From the NCBI RefSeq assembly GCF_001921865.1, contig NZ_MSCT01000005.1, positions 375,001 to 439,000 of the forward strand: a stretch of DNA of 64,000 nt, read 5' to 3'. This DNA is from Pseudomonas chlororaphis (GTDB lineage: Bacteria; Pseudomonadota; Gammaproteobacteria; Pseudomonadales; Pseudomonadaceae). The translations under genes were made by a program, and so were the position numbers. Positions 52,150-61,698 of the stretch are shown here, piece by piece (position 1 is the first letter of the stretch; the number at the start of each line of letters is the position of its first letter). The notes under the pieces were generated by a model. The model was given only the letters and a program-made list of their open reading frames with translations. It did not search any database and was not told where the DNA came from.

Positions 52150-52881
52150 TTAACGGCGTAGCTCGGCCACGAAGTCGTAGTAATCGTTGCGGCAATAGGT
52201 GTCGGTGACTTCGATCGGGGTGTTGTCCTCCAGATAGCCGACGCGGGTCATCAGCAGCATCGCGGTACCGGGGGCGATGCCCACCAGGGCGGCGAACTCG
52301 TCGCTGGCGTTGATCGCCTGGATGTGCTGCAGGGCGCGGACCACCGGGCGGCCGATGCCGTCGAGGTATTCGTAGAGCGAGTCGCCCACCGCATTCGGCT
52401 GGGCAATGATCGAGGCCGGCAGGGTGCTCATCTCGATCGCCATCACGGTGTCGTCGGCTTTGCGCAGGCGCTTGAGGCGCGCGACCTTGTCGTTCGGCGA
52501 CAGGCCCAGGCGGATCAGTTCTTCGTGGGTCGGCGTGGTGATTTCCCGCTCCAGCCACTGGGAGCCGGGCACGAAGCCCTTGAGGCGAAGCATTTCGCTG
52601 AAGCCGGACAAGCGCGATAGCGGTTGTTCCAGGCGTGGGGTGATGAAGGTGCCGGAGCCTTGGCTGCGACGGATCAGGCCTTGCTCGAACAGTACTTCCA
52701 GGGCTTTGCGCGCGGTCACCCGGGAGATGTTCAGCATCTCGCTCAAGTTGCGTTCCGAGGGCAGGGCCTGTTCGGCTTTCCACTGGCCGGCATGGATCGC
52801 GGCTTCGAGGTTGCGCGCCAGTTGCAGGTACAGCGGGGTCGGCTGGGTGTCGTCGGGGCGCAGGGCCAGGATGGCGTTCAT
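52150..52881 (-). CDS. nagR: GntR/HutC-family repressor of the nag operon
   Basis: The 243-residue protein has a GntR winged helix (residues 12-78; LPSERNLSEMLNISRVTARKAL) and a UTRA ligand domain (from about 95; LKRLRKADDTVMAIE). UTRA regulators of this context sense GlcNAc-6-P or GlcN-6-P. P. aeruginosa has the same gene at the head of its nag operon. TGGTATT sites over the promoter suggest autorepression with relief by amino-sugar phosphate. Confidence 0.9.
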   Translation of the reverse strand: MNAILALRPDDTQPTPLYLQLARNLEAAIHAGQWKAEQALPSERNLSEMLNISRVTARKALEVLFEQGLIRRSQGSGTFITPRLEQPLSRLSGFSEMLRLKGFVPGSQWLEREITTPTHEELIRLGLSPNDKVARLKRLRKADDTVMAIEMSTLPASIIAQPNAVGDSLYEYLDGIGRPVVRALQHIQAINASDEFAALVGIAPGTAMLLMTRVGYLEDNTPIEVTDTYCRNDYYDFVAELRR

Positions 52882-52937
52882 CTGTTGGTTTCCGATGCGT
52901 TATTGGAGTGTTTTTGCCCGGTAATGAGGCAAAAACT

Positions 52938-52972
52938 AATACCACTTAAATACCATGTCAATCTCGGTATTT
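52938..52972 (-). promoter_or_regulatory. nag operon promoter with TGGTATT operator half-sites
   Basis: On the minus strand a perfect -35 TTGACA (52961-52956) is followed directly by TGGTATT (52955-52949) and again TGGTATT (52944-52938), exactly 11 bp apart. GGTATTT (52966-52972) also forms an inverted repeat with AAATACC (52948-52954). Binding would cover the promoter. Further TGGTATT copies lie on the plus strand at 53032 and 53097. Confidence 0.65.
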
Positions 52973-53175
52973 CAGGCTTGGCAAGCTAAATAGGGCGGTT
53001 TTTTGGCGTTTATGAGGGGTAAGGGAAGAAGTGGTATTAGAGCGGTCTGGTGGGCGGCGAGAAAATTACTGGTGCGGCGACGCTTCGGCGGCGAATTGGT
53101 ATTCACCTGCCGAAGCCGGAGTGACCTGCAACTTTTTTTGTAACGGGGAGGGTGGAGCGGTTTTTCTACGGGGAA

Positions 53176-53679
53176 TCAGGGGCGGATTTCGATCATCGTG
53201 CCGTCCGGGACCAGGCCCCAGACTTCGCGCATATCGACGTTGCGCATGGCGATGCAGCCGTCGGTCCAGTCCAGGGTATGGAAGTACTGCTCCGGGTAGT
53301 CTTCGCTGTCCGGAGTGCCGTGGATCATGATCATGCCGCCGGGTTCCACGCCTTCGCGGCGCGAGCGCGCGGCGTCGCTGATATTCGGGTAGGAGATGTG
53401 CATGGCCAGGTTGAAGCGGTCGCTGGTCTTGCGCCAGTCCAGCCAGTAGAAGCCTTCCGGCGTGCGTTTGTCGCCTTCCATGAGCTTGGCGCCCCGGGGC
53501 TGCTTGCCCAGGGAAATGCGGTAGGTCTTGAGGGGTTTGCCGTCGTTGATCAGTTGCAGCTGATGGGCCGACTTGAGGACCAGGACTTTTTCGATGACCT
53601 TGCCGTCCAGGGTTTCCACCGTGGAGGCTTGGGATACGGCGACGACCGAAAAGCAGAAGAGGGCAAGCAACCAGCGCAT
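53176..53679 (-). CDS. L,D-transpeptidase (YkuD) family protein
   Basis: The 167-residue exported protein has a signal peptide ending near residue 18 (VAVSQAS). The YkuD domain includes HGTPDS and the catalytic block TDGCIAMRNVD, with Cys near 142 and the His and Gly around it. Such enzymes crosslink peptidoglycan at 3-3 bonds or attach proteins to it; small single-domain ones may have other roles. It is separated from the nag promoter and oriented away from it. Confidence 0.9.
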   Translation of the reverse strand: MRWLLALFCFSVVAVSQASTVETLDGKVIEKVLVLKSAHQLQLINDGKPLKTYRISLGKQPRGAKLMEGDKRTPEGFYWLDWRKTSDRFNLAMHISYPNISDAARSRREGVEPGGMIMIHGTPDSEDYPEQYFHTLDWTDGCIAMRNVDMREVWGLVPDGTMIEIRP

Positions 53680-53719
53680 TGAAACGATATCCCTAAGAGG
53701 TCGCGGACGTTTTATGGGG

Positions 53720-54271
53720 TTAAGTGATGGCAGGCTGAGCCAGGGGCGGAATGGACTCGGAGCGCACAGGGTATTCCTCGTTCCGCCGGTCAGCGAAGAA
53801 GCATTCTAAGGTACGCCCGACCGTGCGGAAAGCCAGCTCGGACCAAGGGATGTCGGCTTCCTCGAAAAGCCGCACTTCCAGGCTCTCGGCGCCGGCGGCG
53901 AAATCCTGGTCCGCCAGCTCGGCGCGGAAGAACATATGCACCTGGCTGATGTGCGGGACGTCGATCAGGGTATAGAGGCTCAGGTTGCGCACACGGGCGC
54001 AGGCTTCCTCGAAGGTCTCGCGAATGGCCGCCTGTTCGACGGTTTCGCCGTTCTCCATGAAACCGGCCGGCAGCGTCCAGTAACCGCGGCGTGGCTCGAT
54101 GGCACGCCGGCACAGCAGCACCTGGGTGCCCCAGGTGGGCAGGCAGCCGGCGACGATGTTCGGGTTCTGGTAATGGATGGTCTGGCAGTGGTCGCAGACA
54201 AAACGCAGGCGCGAATCGCCTTCGGGAATGCGCTGGGTGACCGGGTGACCGCACTGGCTGCAGAATTTCAT
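53720..54271 (-). CDS. Zinc-ribbon Nudix hydrolase
   Basis: The 183-residue protein opens with a zinc ribbon (CSQCG at residues 4-8 and CDHC near 27-30), then a Nudix domain with box GFMENGETVEQAAIRETFEEACA near 69-91. The box keeps the metal-binding REx2EE, but the consensus Gly near its end is Cys. Zinc-ribbon Nudix proteins include NADH pyrophosphatases, though this one is shorter than NudC. Substrate not assigned. It is divergent from the other Nudix gene. Confidence 0.85.
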   Translation of the reverse strand: MKFCSQCGHPVTQRIPEGDSRLRFVCDHCQTIHYQNPNIVAGCLPTWGTQVLLCRRAIEPRRGYWTLPAGFMENGETVEQAAIRETFEEACARVRNLSLYTLIDVPHISQVHMFFRAELADQDFAAGAESLEVRLFEEADIPWSELAFRTVGRTLECFFADRRNEEYPVRSESIPPLAQPAIT

Positions 54272-54418
54272 GCTGGGTATCCGAAAAGGCTGCGCCTATC
54301 TTGGCGTGCACGGGGCTTTGTCGGCAAGTTGTCGTTACGCGACATGGCGCGGTTTCGGGGGTTGGGCGGTCAGTTGGTTTGGTGCATGATGCAGGGTAGC
54401 CACAGACCGAGAACACTC

Positions 54419-55018
54419 ATGCTGGACGAGCTACTGCACCGGGTAAGCAACCACACGCCGCGAACGCTGGAGACGGACCGCCGTTTCCCCGAGGCTGCGG
54501 TACTGGTGCCCATCACCCGCAGTGACGAGCCCGAGCTGGTGCTGACCCTGCGAGCCAGCGGCTTGTCCACCCACGGCGGCGAAGTGGCTTTTCCCGGCGG
54601 GCGTCGCGACCCCGAAGACCCCGACCTGATTTTTACTGCCTTACGCGAGGCTGAAGAGGAAATCGGCCTGCCGCCGGGCCTGGTGGAGGTGATCGGCCCC
54701 TTGAGCCCGCTGATTTCCCTGCATGGGATCAAGGTCACGCCCTATGTCGGGGTGATTCCCGACTATGTCGAATACCTGGCCAACGATGCCGAGATCGCCG
54801 CGGTATTCAGCGTGCCGCTGGAGTTTTTCCGCCAGGACCCGCGTGAACACACCCACCGCATCGACTATCAGGGCCGCAGTTGGTACGTGCCGAGCTACCG
54901 CTTCGGCGAGTACAAGATCTGGGGCCTGACGGCGATCATGATCGTCGAGCTGATCAATCTGCTGTATGACGCCAAGATCAGCCTGCACCAACCGCCGAAG
55001 AGCTTTATCAATATCTGA
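54419..55018 (+). CDS. CoA pyrophosphatase-type Nudix hydrolase
   Basis: The 199-residue protein has the CoA-Nudix pattern: LTLRASGLSTHGGEVAFPGGRRDPED, followed by ALREAEEEIGL. CoA pyrophosphatases split CoA or acyl-CoA into phosphopantetheine and 3',5'-ADP. ATG 54419 starts MLDELLHRV, typical for the group; a long upstream in-frame extension overlaps the opposite Nudix gene and is rejected. Confidence 0.88.
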   Translation: MLDELLHRVSNHTPRTLETDRRFPEAAVLVPITRSDEPELVLTLRASGLSTHGGEVAFPGGRRDPEDPDLIFTALREAEEEIGLPPGLVEVIGPLSPLISLHGIKVTPYVGVIPDYVEYLANDAEIAAVFSVPLEFFRQDPREHTHRIDYQGRSWYVPSYRFGEYKIWGLTAIMIVELINLLYDAKISLHQPPKSFINI

Positions 55019-55084
55019 GCCATCGCTTCGTATGGCGTGAACCCTGCTGTGTCTGTGAGCCTGCCTGGCCCTGAGGATAAACAC

Positions 55085-55606
55085 ATGAAATACCGCTTGG
55101 GCGATGCCCGCGTCGAAACCCACCCGCAAAGCTGGGTCGCCCCCAATGCCACGCTGGTGGGCAAGGTCAAGCTGGAAGAGGGTGCCAACGTCTGGTTCAA
55201 CGCGGTGCTGCGCGGTGACAACGAGCTGATCCTGATCGGCCGCAACAGCAACGTGCAGGACGGCACGGTGATGCACACCGACATGGGCTTTCCGCTGACC
55301 ATCGGCACCGGCGTGACCATCGGCCACAACGCCATGCTGCATGGCTGCACCGTCGGCGACTACAGCCTGATCGGCATCAACGCGGTGATTCTCAACGGCG
55401 CGAAGATCGGCAAGAACTGCATCATTGGCGCCAACTCGCTGATCGGCGAAGGTAAGGAAATTCCCGACGGTTCGCTGGTGATGGGCTCGCCGGGCAAGGT
55501 GGTGCGCGAATTGACCGAGCAACAGAAGAAAATGCTCGAGGCCAGCGCCGCGCACTATGTGCACAACTCCCAGCGCTATGCCCGCGACCTGGCCGAGCAA
55601 GAATAA
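55085..55606 (+). CDS. Gamma-class carbonic anhydrase-like hexapeptide-repeat protein
   Basis: The 173-residue protein forms a left-handed beta helix ([21 protein letters not shown]) with three His around TVMHTD and GHNAMLHGC, in positions that bind zinc in gamma carbonic anhydrases. It is of YrdA/PaaY type, so carbonic anhydrase or thioesterase activity is possible. AGGAT lies about 9 bp before the ATG. It overlaps the DUF1289 gene by one base (TAATG). Confidence 0.9.
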   Translation: MKYRLGDARVETHPQSWVAPNATLVGKVKLEEGANVWFNAVLRGDNELILIGRNSNVQDGTVMHTDMGFPLTIGTGVTIGHNAMLHGCTVGDYSLIGINAVILNGAKIGKNCIIGANSLIGEGKEIPDGSLVMGSPGKVVRELTEQQKKMLEASAAHYVHNSQRYARDLAEQE

Positions 55607-55821
55607 TGACCGAACCCGAAAAGCCCGTGCGTTCGCCCTGCGTGAGCATTTGCGCGCTGGACGATGACGACATCTGCACCGGCTGCCAGCGCACGGTCGA
55701 CGAGATCACCCGCTGGAGCCGCATGGACAACGCCGAGCGCCGCGCGGTGCTGGCGTTGTGTCATGAGCGGGCCAAGGCCAGCGGGGTGTTGTGGATGATC
55801 GGTACCCAGTCCGGTCATTGA
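55606..55821 (+). CDS. DUF1289 small Cys-rich protein
   Basis: The 71-residue protein has the family pattern SPCVSICALDDDDICTGCQRTVDEITRW, with four Cys that may bind metal. Function unknown. It is translationally coupled to the carbonic-anhydrase-like gene, an association also seen in P. aeruginosa. Confidence 0.85.
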   Translation: MTEPEKPVRSPCVSICALDDDDICTGCQRTVDEITRWSRMDNAERRAVLALCHERAKASGVLWMIGTQSGH

Positions 55822-55826
55822 GGTTT

Positions 55827-55903
55827 ATCGCGAGCCATCGAGCGTCGACCGGCTGCTCCTGCAGGTTCGGCGCAATCCCTGTAGGAGCGAGCTTGCTCGC
55901 GAT
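55827..55903. repeat. REP-type element, copy 10, with one degraded partner arm
   Basis: The right arm CTGTAGGAGCGAGCTTGCTC is intact (55879-55903). The left part (ATCGCGAGCCATCGAGC) keeps only fragments of the inverse arm. Confidence 0.7.
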
Positions 55904-55971
55904 AGCGATATCTGGTCCGACGCACCCACCTGAAGTACCCTGTGCGCCTTACTGACAGGTACTTTCGCCCC

Positions 55972-56439
55972 ATGCTCTTCCTGATTGCCTACATCGGCAG
56001 TGTCGTGCTGATCAACTACGCCTTTTCCACCGCTCCGCACCTGGACATCATCTGGTCGGCCTGGGGCGGGTTGGTGTTCGTCCTGCGCGACATGGTGCAG
56101 ACCCGTTTCGGCCACGGCGCGATCATCGCCATGCTGGTGGCGCTGGTGCTGTCCTACGTGACCTCCGACCCTGCCATCGCCCTGGCCAGCGCCACGGCGT
56201 TCGCGGTGTCCGAGTGCATCGACTGGCTGGTGTTCAGTATCACCAAACGCCCGCTGCACGACCGCCTGTGGATAAGTTCGGCACTGAGCATTCCCCTGGA
56301 CACCTTTATCTTTTTTGGCCTGATCGATGCCCTGACCCCAGGCGTGATCCTCACGGCGCTGGGCTCCAAGTTCGCCGGCGTGACGGTGGTCTGGCTGGCC
56401 ATGGCCTGGCGTTTGCGCAAGGCGGCGTGCGCGAGCTGA
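55972..56439 (+). CDS. VUT-family integral membrane protein
   Basis: The 155-residue protein has five or six hydrophobic helices (MLFLIAYIGSVVLINYAF at the start; ALASATAFAVSECIDWLVF in the middle). It resembles the VUT/YhhQ family, some of whose members move queuosine precursors, but it is shorter than YhhQ. ATG 55972 is chosen because the first helix starts there; a GTG at 55942 is an alternative. No riboswitch was found upstream. Confidence 0.7.
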   Translation: MLFLIAYIGSVVLINYAFSTAPHLDIIWSAWGGLVFVLRDMVQTRFGHGAIIAMLVALVLSYVTSDPAIALASATAFAVSECIDWLVFSITKRPLHDRLWISSALSIPLDTFIFFGLIDALTPGVILTALGSKFAGVTVVWLAMAWRLRKAACAS

Positions 56440-56541
56440 GGCCAACGGGCGCGGTTCATGTAAAATGCCGCGCTTTCTTCCCCATGGGCCGTCCGCCTGT
56501 TGCGCGGCCCTCGACGATCCGCTCCTTTTGAGGACCTTCAG

Positions 56542-57723
56542 ATGACCCGTATCGGAACTCCATTGTCGCCAACCGCGACCCGCGTCTTGCTGTGTGGCTG
56601 TGGTGAGTTGGGCAAGGAAGTGGTGATCGAGCTGCAACGCCTGGGCGTCGAAGTGATCGCCGTGGATCGCTACGCCAATGCGCCGGCCATGCAGGTCGCC
56701 CATCGCAGCCATGTGATCAACATGCTCGACGGCGCCGCCCTGCGTGCGGTGATCGAAGCCGAGAAGCCGCACTTCATCGTGCCGGAAATCGAAGCCATCG
56801 CCACCGCCACCCTGGTGGAGCTGGAGTCCGAAGGTTTCACCGTGATCCCCACCGCTCGCGCCGCGCAGTTGACCATGAACCGCGAGGGCATCCGTCGCCT
56901 GGCGGCCGAAGAGCTGGACCTGCCGACCTCGCCGTACCACTTTGCCGACACCTTCGAGGACTACCGCAAAGCCGTCGAGGACCTGGGTTTCCCGTGCGTG
57001 GTCAAGCCGGTGATGAGTTCCTCGGGCAAAGGCCAGAGCCTGCTACGCAGCGTCGACGACGTGCAAAAGGCCTGGGATTACGCCCAGGAGGGCGGGCGTG
57101 CCGGCAAGGGCCGGGTGATCATCGAGGGGTTCATCGATTTCGACTACGAAATCACCCTGCTGACCGTGCGTCATGTGGGCGGTACCACCTTCTGCGCGCC
57201 GGTCGGCCATCGTCAGGAGAAGGGCGATTACCAGGAATCCTGGCAGCCGCAGGCCATGAGCCCGAAAGCCCTGGCCGAATCCGAGCGCGTGGCCAAGGCG
57301 GTCACCGAAGCCTTGGGCGGTCGCGGCCTGTTCGGCGTCGAACTGTTCGTCAAGGGCGATCAGGTGTGGTTCAGCGAAGTGTCGCCGCGCCCGCACGACA
57401 CTGGCCTGGTGACCCTGATTTCCCAGGACCTGTCGCAGTTCGCCCTGCATGCGCGGGCGATTCTCGGCTTGCCGATCCCATTGATCCGTCAGTTCGGCCC
57501 ATCGGCCTCGGCGGTGATCCTGGTGGAAGGCCAGTCGACCCAGACCGCCTTCGCCAACCTGGGCGCGGCCCTGAGCGAGCCGGATACCGCCCTGCGCCTG
57601 TTCGGCAAGCCTGAAGTCAACGGCCAGCGCCGCATGGGCGTGGCCCTGGCGCGGGACGAATCGATCGAGGCCGCCCGGGCCAAGGCGACCCGCGCTTCCC
57701 AGGCGGTGGTTGTCGAGCTGTAA
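56542..57723 (+). CDS. purT: Formate-dependent phosphoribosylglycinamide formyltransferase PurT
   Basis: The 393-residue ATP-grasp enzyme has the N-terminal nucleotide-fold [12 protein letters not shown] near residues 15-26, [31 protein letters not shown] near 152 and the metal site [10 protein letters not shown] near 279. It makes formyl-GAR from GAR, formate and ATP, an alternative to folate-dependent PurN. ATG 56542 has GAGGA 10 bp upstream. A REPIN follows. Confidence 0.97.
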   Translation: MTRIGTPLSPTATRVLLCGCGELGKEVVIELQRLGVEVIAVDRYANAPAMQVAHRSHVINMLDGAALRAVIEAEKPHFIVPEIEAIATATLVELESEGFTVIPTARAAQLTMNREGIRRLAAEELDLPTSPYHFADTFEDYRKAVEDLGFPCVVKPVMSSSGKGQSLLRSVDDVQKAWDYAQEGGRAGKGRVIIEGFIDFDYEITLLTVRHVGGTTFCAPVGHRQEKGDYQESWQPQAMSPKALAESERVAKAVTEALGGRGLFGVELFVKGDQVWFSEVSPRPHDTGLVTLISQDLSQFALHARAILGLPIPLIRQFGPSASAVILVEGQSTQTAFANLGAALSEPDTALRLFGKPEVNGQRRMGVALARDESIEAARAKATRASQAVVVEL

Positions 57724-57730
57724 AAAAAGC

Positions 57731-57793
57731 ATCGCGAGCAAGCTCGCTTCTACAAGGGGTATACCGAACCTGTAGGAGCGAGCTTGCTCGCGA
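57731..57793. repeat. REPIN-like inverted repeat, copy 11
   Basis: Arms ATCGCGAGCAAGCTCGCTTC (one change, C to T) and the intact inverse arm. It lies between convergent purT and the MFS gene. Confidence 0.85.
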
Positions 57794-57802
57794 AGCCACC
57801 TT

Positions 57803-59119
57803 TCAAACGACCTGGTTCAGGTCGTTATTGCGCGTTTCCTTCAGGCACAGCACAGCGATCAGGCTGAGCACCGCTGCCGCCGACACATACCCGCCAACCC
57901 AGCTCAATCCACCCATCGCCACCAGTTTCTGGGCGAAGAACGGTGCCGCCGAAGCGCCGACGATACCGCCCAGGTTGTAGGCCGCCGACGCGCCGGTGTA
58001 ACGCACGTGGGTCGGAAACAACTCCGGCAGCAGGGCGCCCATCGGGGCGAAAGTCACCCCCATCAGAAACAGCTCGATGCACAGGAACAGCGCTACGCCC
58101 CAGGTCGAGCCCTGGGTCAGCAGCGGCTCCATGGTGAAACCGGAGAGAATCGCCAGCACGCCGCCGACCAGCAGCACCGGCTTGCGCCCGTAGCGGTCGC
58201 TGGCCCAGGCCGACAGCGGCGTGGCCGCGGCCATGAACAGCACGGCGAAGCACAGCAGGCCGAGGAAGGTTTCGCGGCTGTAGCCGAGGGTTGCGACGCC
58301 GTAGCTCAGGGAGAACACCGTCGAGATGTAAAACAGCGCATAACACACCACCATCGCCGTGGCGCCTAGCAGCACCGGCTGCCAATACTGGCTGAACAGC
58401 TCGACCAGCGGCATCTTGACCCGCTCCTGGCGGGCGACGGCATTGGCGAACACTGGGGTTTCGTGCAGCTTCAGGCGCACATACAGGCCGACCAACACCA
58501 GCGCGGCGCTGAGCAGGAACGGAATGCGCCAGCCCCAGGAACGGAACTGCTCGTCGCTCAGGCTCAGGGCCAGGGTCAGGAACAGGCCGTTGGCCGCCAG
58601 AAAACCGATCGATGGGCCCAGTTGCGGGAACATGCCGAACCAGGCGCGTTTGCCTTGCGGCGCGTTTTCGGTAGCCAGCAGCGCGGCCCCGCCCCATTCG
58701 CCGCCCAGCCCCAGGCCCTGGCCGAAGCGCAGCAGGCACAGGAGGATCGGCGCCCAGGCACCGATGCTGTCGTAACCGGGCAGCACGCCGATCAGCGTGG
58801 TGCACACGCCCATCAGCAGCAACGAGGCCACCAGGGTCGATTTACGCCCGATACGGTCACCGAAATGGCCGAACAGCGCCGAGCCCAGGGGGCGGGCGAG
58901 GAAGGCGATGCCGAAGGTCAGGAAGGCCGAGAGCATCTGGGCGGTGCCGGAGGTCTGGGGGAAGAACACCGGGCCGATCACCAGTGCCGCGGCGGTGGCG
59001 TACACATAGAAGTCGTAGAACTCGATGGCGGTGCCGATAAAGCTGGCGGTGGCCACGCGGCTGGCGGAGTTGGTCGGCTGGGCAGGCGCGGAGGCGCTGT
59101 AGGTGGTGCTGGTCGTCAT
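57803..59119 (-). CDS. MHS-family MFS metabolite:proton symporter
   Basis: The 438-residue protein has 12 helices. The first contains the MHS signature GTAIEFYDFYVYATAAAL, and loop 2-3 reads GHFGDRIGRK. MHS carriers take up small organic acids or betaines (shikimate, alpha-ketoglutarate, proline/betaine); substrate not assigned. ATG 59119 is chosen because AGGG lies 8 bp upstream; earlier starts at 59149 and 59140 lack this. No regulator is adjacent. Confidence 0.88.
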   Translation of the reverse strand: MTTSTTYSASAPAQPTNSASRVATASFIGTAIEFYDFYVYATAAALVIGPVFFPQTSGTAQMLSAFLTFGIAFLARPLGSALFGHFGDRIGRKSTLVASLLLMGVCTTLIGVLPGYDSIGAWAPILLCLLRFGQGLGLGGEWGGAALLATENAPQGKRAWFGMFPQLGPSIGFLAANGLFLTLALSLSDEQFRSWGWRIPFLLSAALVLVGLYVRLKLHETPVFANAVARQERVKMPLVELFSQYWQPVLLGATAMVVCYALFYISTVFSLSYGVATLGYSRETFLGLLCFAVLFMAAATPLSAWASDRYGRKPVLLVGGVLAILSGFTMEPLLTQGSTWGVALFLCIELFLMGVTFAPMGALLPELFPTHVRYTGASAAYNLGGIVGASAAPFFAQKLVAMGGLSWVGGYVSAAAVLSLIAVLCLKETRNNDLNQVV

Positions 59120-59436
59120 GCGGTTATCCCTGACAGTCATGTGCTCCATGGGAGCAAATTATTATGGTCGAGCACCCAGGGATGTGGGTTTGGTGCGGGC
59201 GCGGCTCGGGGTGGGAGCGGGCGCCGGACAGAGCGGGTGGAGCGGGGCAAAAGCCGCTGGGTGCGGGTAGCACGCGGGTCCTGCGGGGCTTGGGTAAGCG
59301 AATCGATTATAGGAAGGCCCCTAACGATTCAACAAGCATGACGTGAGGCTTGTGGTCGTGTGGCCGCTGCCGAGCCCGCGAGGCGGCGTACGAGCGCGAA
59401 GCGCTCGCAAACCCTGCCTCAGCAAGCGGCTACAGG
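59120..59436. other. 317-bp gap upstream of the MHS transporter and downstream of the CNNM gene
   Basis: No credible gene is visible. It contains the MHS promoter region and the second REP-type element at 59361-59436. No clear sigma-70 promoter stands out. Confidence 0.5.
59361..59436. repeat. REP-type element of a second family
   Basis: TGGCCGCTGCCGAGCCCGCGAGGC starts an imperfect hairpin, followed by CGAGCGCGAAGCGCTCG (perfect GAGCG/CGCTC stem), and ends with AGCGGCTACA. It shares no arm with the main repeat class. I recall similar GCCGCTGCCGAG repeats in other fluorescent pseudomonads. Confidence 0.6.
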
Positions 59437-60675
<1,239 letters not shown>

Positions 60676-60687
60676 TATCGCCGCTCG

Positions 60688-61500
60688 TCAGATATGCAGG
60701 ATGTATTCACGGACCAGCTTGCTGCCGAAGTACGCCAGCATCAGCAGGCAGAAGCCGGCCAGGGTCCAGCGAATCGCCTTGTGCCCGCGCCAGCCGAGGC
60801 GGTTGCGGCCCCACAGCAGCACGCTGAACACCACCCAGGCCAGGCAGGCCAGCAGGGTCTTGTGCACCAGGTGCTGGGCGAACAGGTTCTCGACGAACAG
60901 CCAGCCGGAGATCAGCGACAGCGACAGCAGGGTCCAGCCGGCCCAGAGGAAGCCGAACAGCAGGCTTTCCATGGTTTGCAGCGGCGGGAAGTTCTTGATC
61001 AGCCCGGACGGGTGCTTGTGCTTGAGCTGGTGGTCCTGCACCAGCAGCAGCAGGGCCTGGAACACGGCAATGGTGAACATGCCGTAGGCGAGGATCGACA
61101 GCAGGATATGGGCGAGGATGCCGGGCTCTTCGTCGATCACCGGCACCGTGCCGGTGGGCACGAACTGCGCCAGCAGCACGGTCAGCGCGCCCAGCGGAAA
61201 CAGCAGTACCAGCAGGTTCTCCACCGGAATGCGCGAGCAGGCCAGCAGGGTCAGGGCGATCACCGCGGCGGCGATCAGGCTGGCTGCGCTGAAGAAGTCC
61301 AGGCCCAGGCCCACCGGCGTCATCAGGTGAGTCACGAGGCTGGCGGCATGGGCGAGCAGGGCGAGGATGCCGAGCGAAACCAGCAGGCGCTTGTTCGTCT
61401 TGGCGGCTTGGGCCAGGCGAGAGCCTTGATAGAAGGTCGCAGCGGCATATAAACAGGCGGCGGCGAGAGTGGTTAGCAAGCTGGGTGACAAGGGGAGCAT
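60688..61500 (-). CDS. CcsA-like cytochrome c assembly family protein (YpjD-type)
   Basis: The 270-residue protein has eight predicted helices and the CcsA/CcmC-like domain, with conserved His near HAASLVTH, HILLSILAYGMF and HLVHKTLLACLAW; the WAG-type Trp motif is only partial (GFLWAGWTLLSLSL). It is likely an inner-membrane heme-handling protein, but Pseudomonas has separate Ccm genes for cytochrome c maturation, so its real job is unclear. ATG 61500 has AGGA upstream. Divergent from ffh. Confidence 0.85.
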   Translation of the reverse strand: MLPLSPSLLTTLAAACLYAAATFYQGSRLAQAAKTNKRLLVSLGILALLAHAASLVTHLMTPVGLGLDFFSAASLIAAAVIALTLLACSRIPVENLLVLLFPLGALTVLLAQFVPTGTVPVIDEEPGILAHILLSILAYGMFTIAVFQALLLLVQDHQLKHKHPSGLIKNFPPLQTMESLLFGFLWAGWTLLSLSLISGWLFVENLFAQHLVHKTLLACLAWVVFSVLLWGRNRLGWRGHKAIRWTLAGFCLLMLAYFGSKLVREYILHI

Positions 61501-61606
61501 AAATCCTGTTAGGCAAGCCCGAAAGTCGTTGAGTTTGGCATAGAACCGCCACCACACGAAAGACCGTGCGAGCCGACGGCGGCTGTGCGTCGCGCGCAGT
61601 CTTCGC

Positions 61607-61651
61607 TATAATCCGCGACCTGCCCACGGAGCGCCTCTTTATATAAAGGCT
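61607..61651 (+). promoter_or_regulatory. ffh promoter -10 and downstream AT palindrome
   Basis: A perfect -10 TATAAT (61607-61612) lies 86 bp before the ffh ATG, but no good -35 is present. CTTTATATAAAG (about 61640-61651) is a perfect 12-bp palindrome in the leader, flanked by GCCT/AGGC-like bases that could extend a hairpin. Confidence 0.5.
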
Positions 61652-61698
61652 CCGAGCCGCCATTACCTCGGTCTACTTAGGGCCTGAAAGGATCGCGC

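Noticed and set aside
55822-55971. A preQ1 riboswitch upstream of the VUT-family gene
   Set aside because: I looked because some VUT proteins carry queuosine precursors, but saw only the REP element and no preQ1 aptamer-like sequence.
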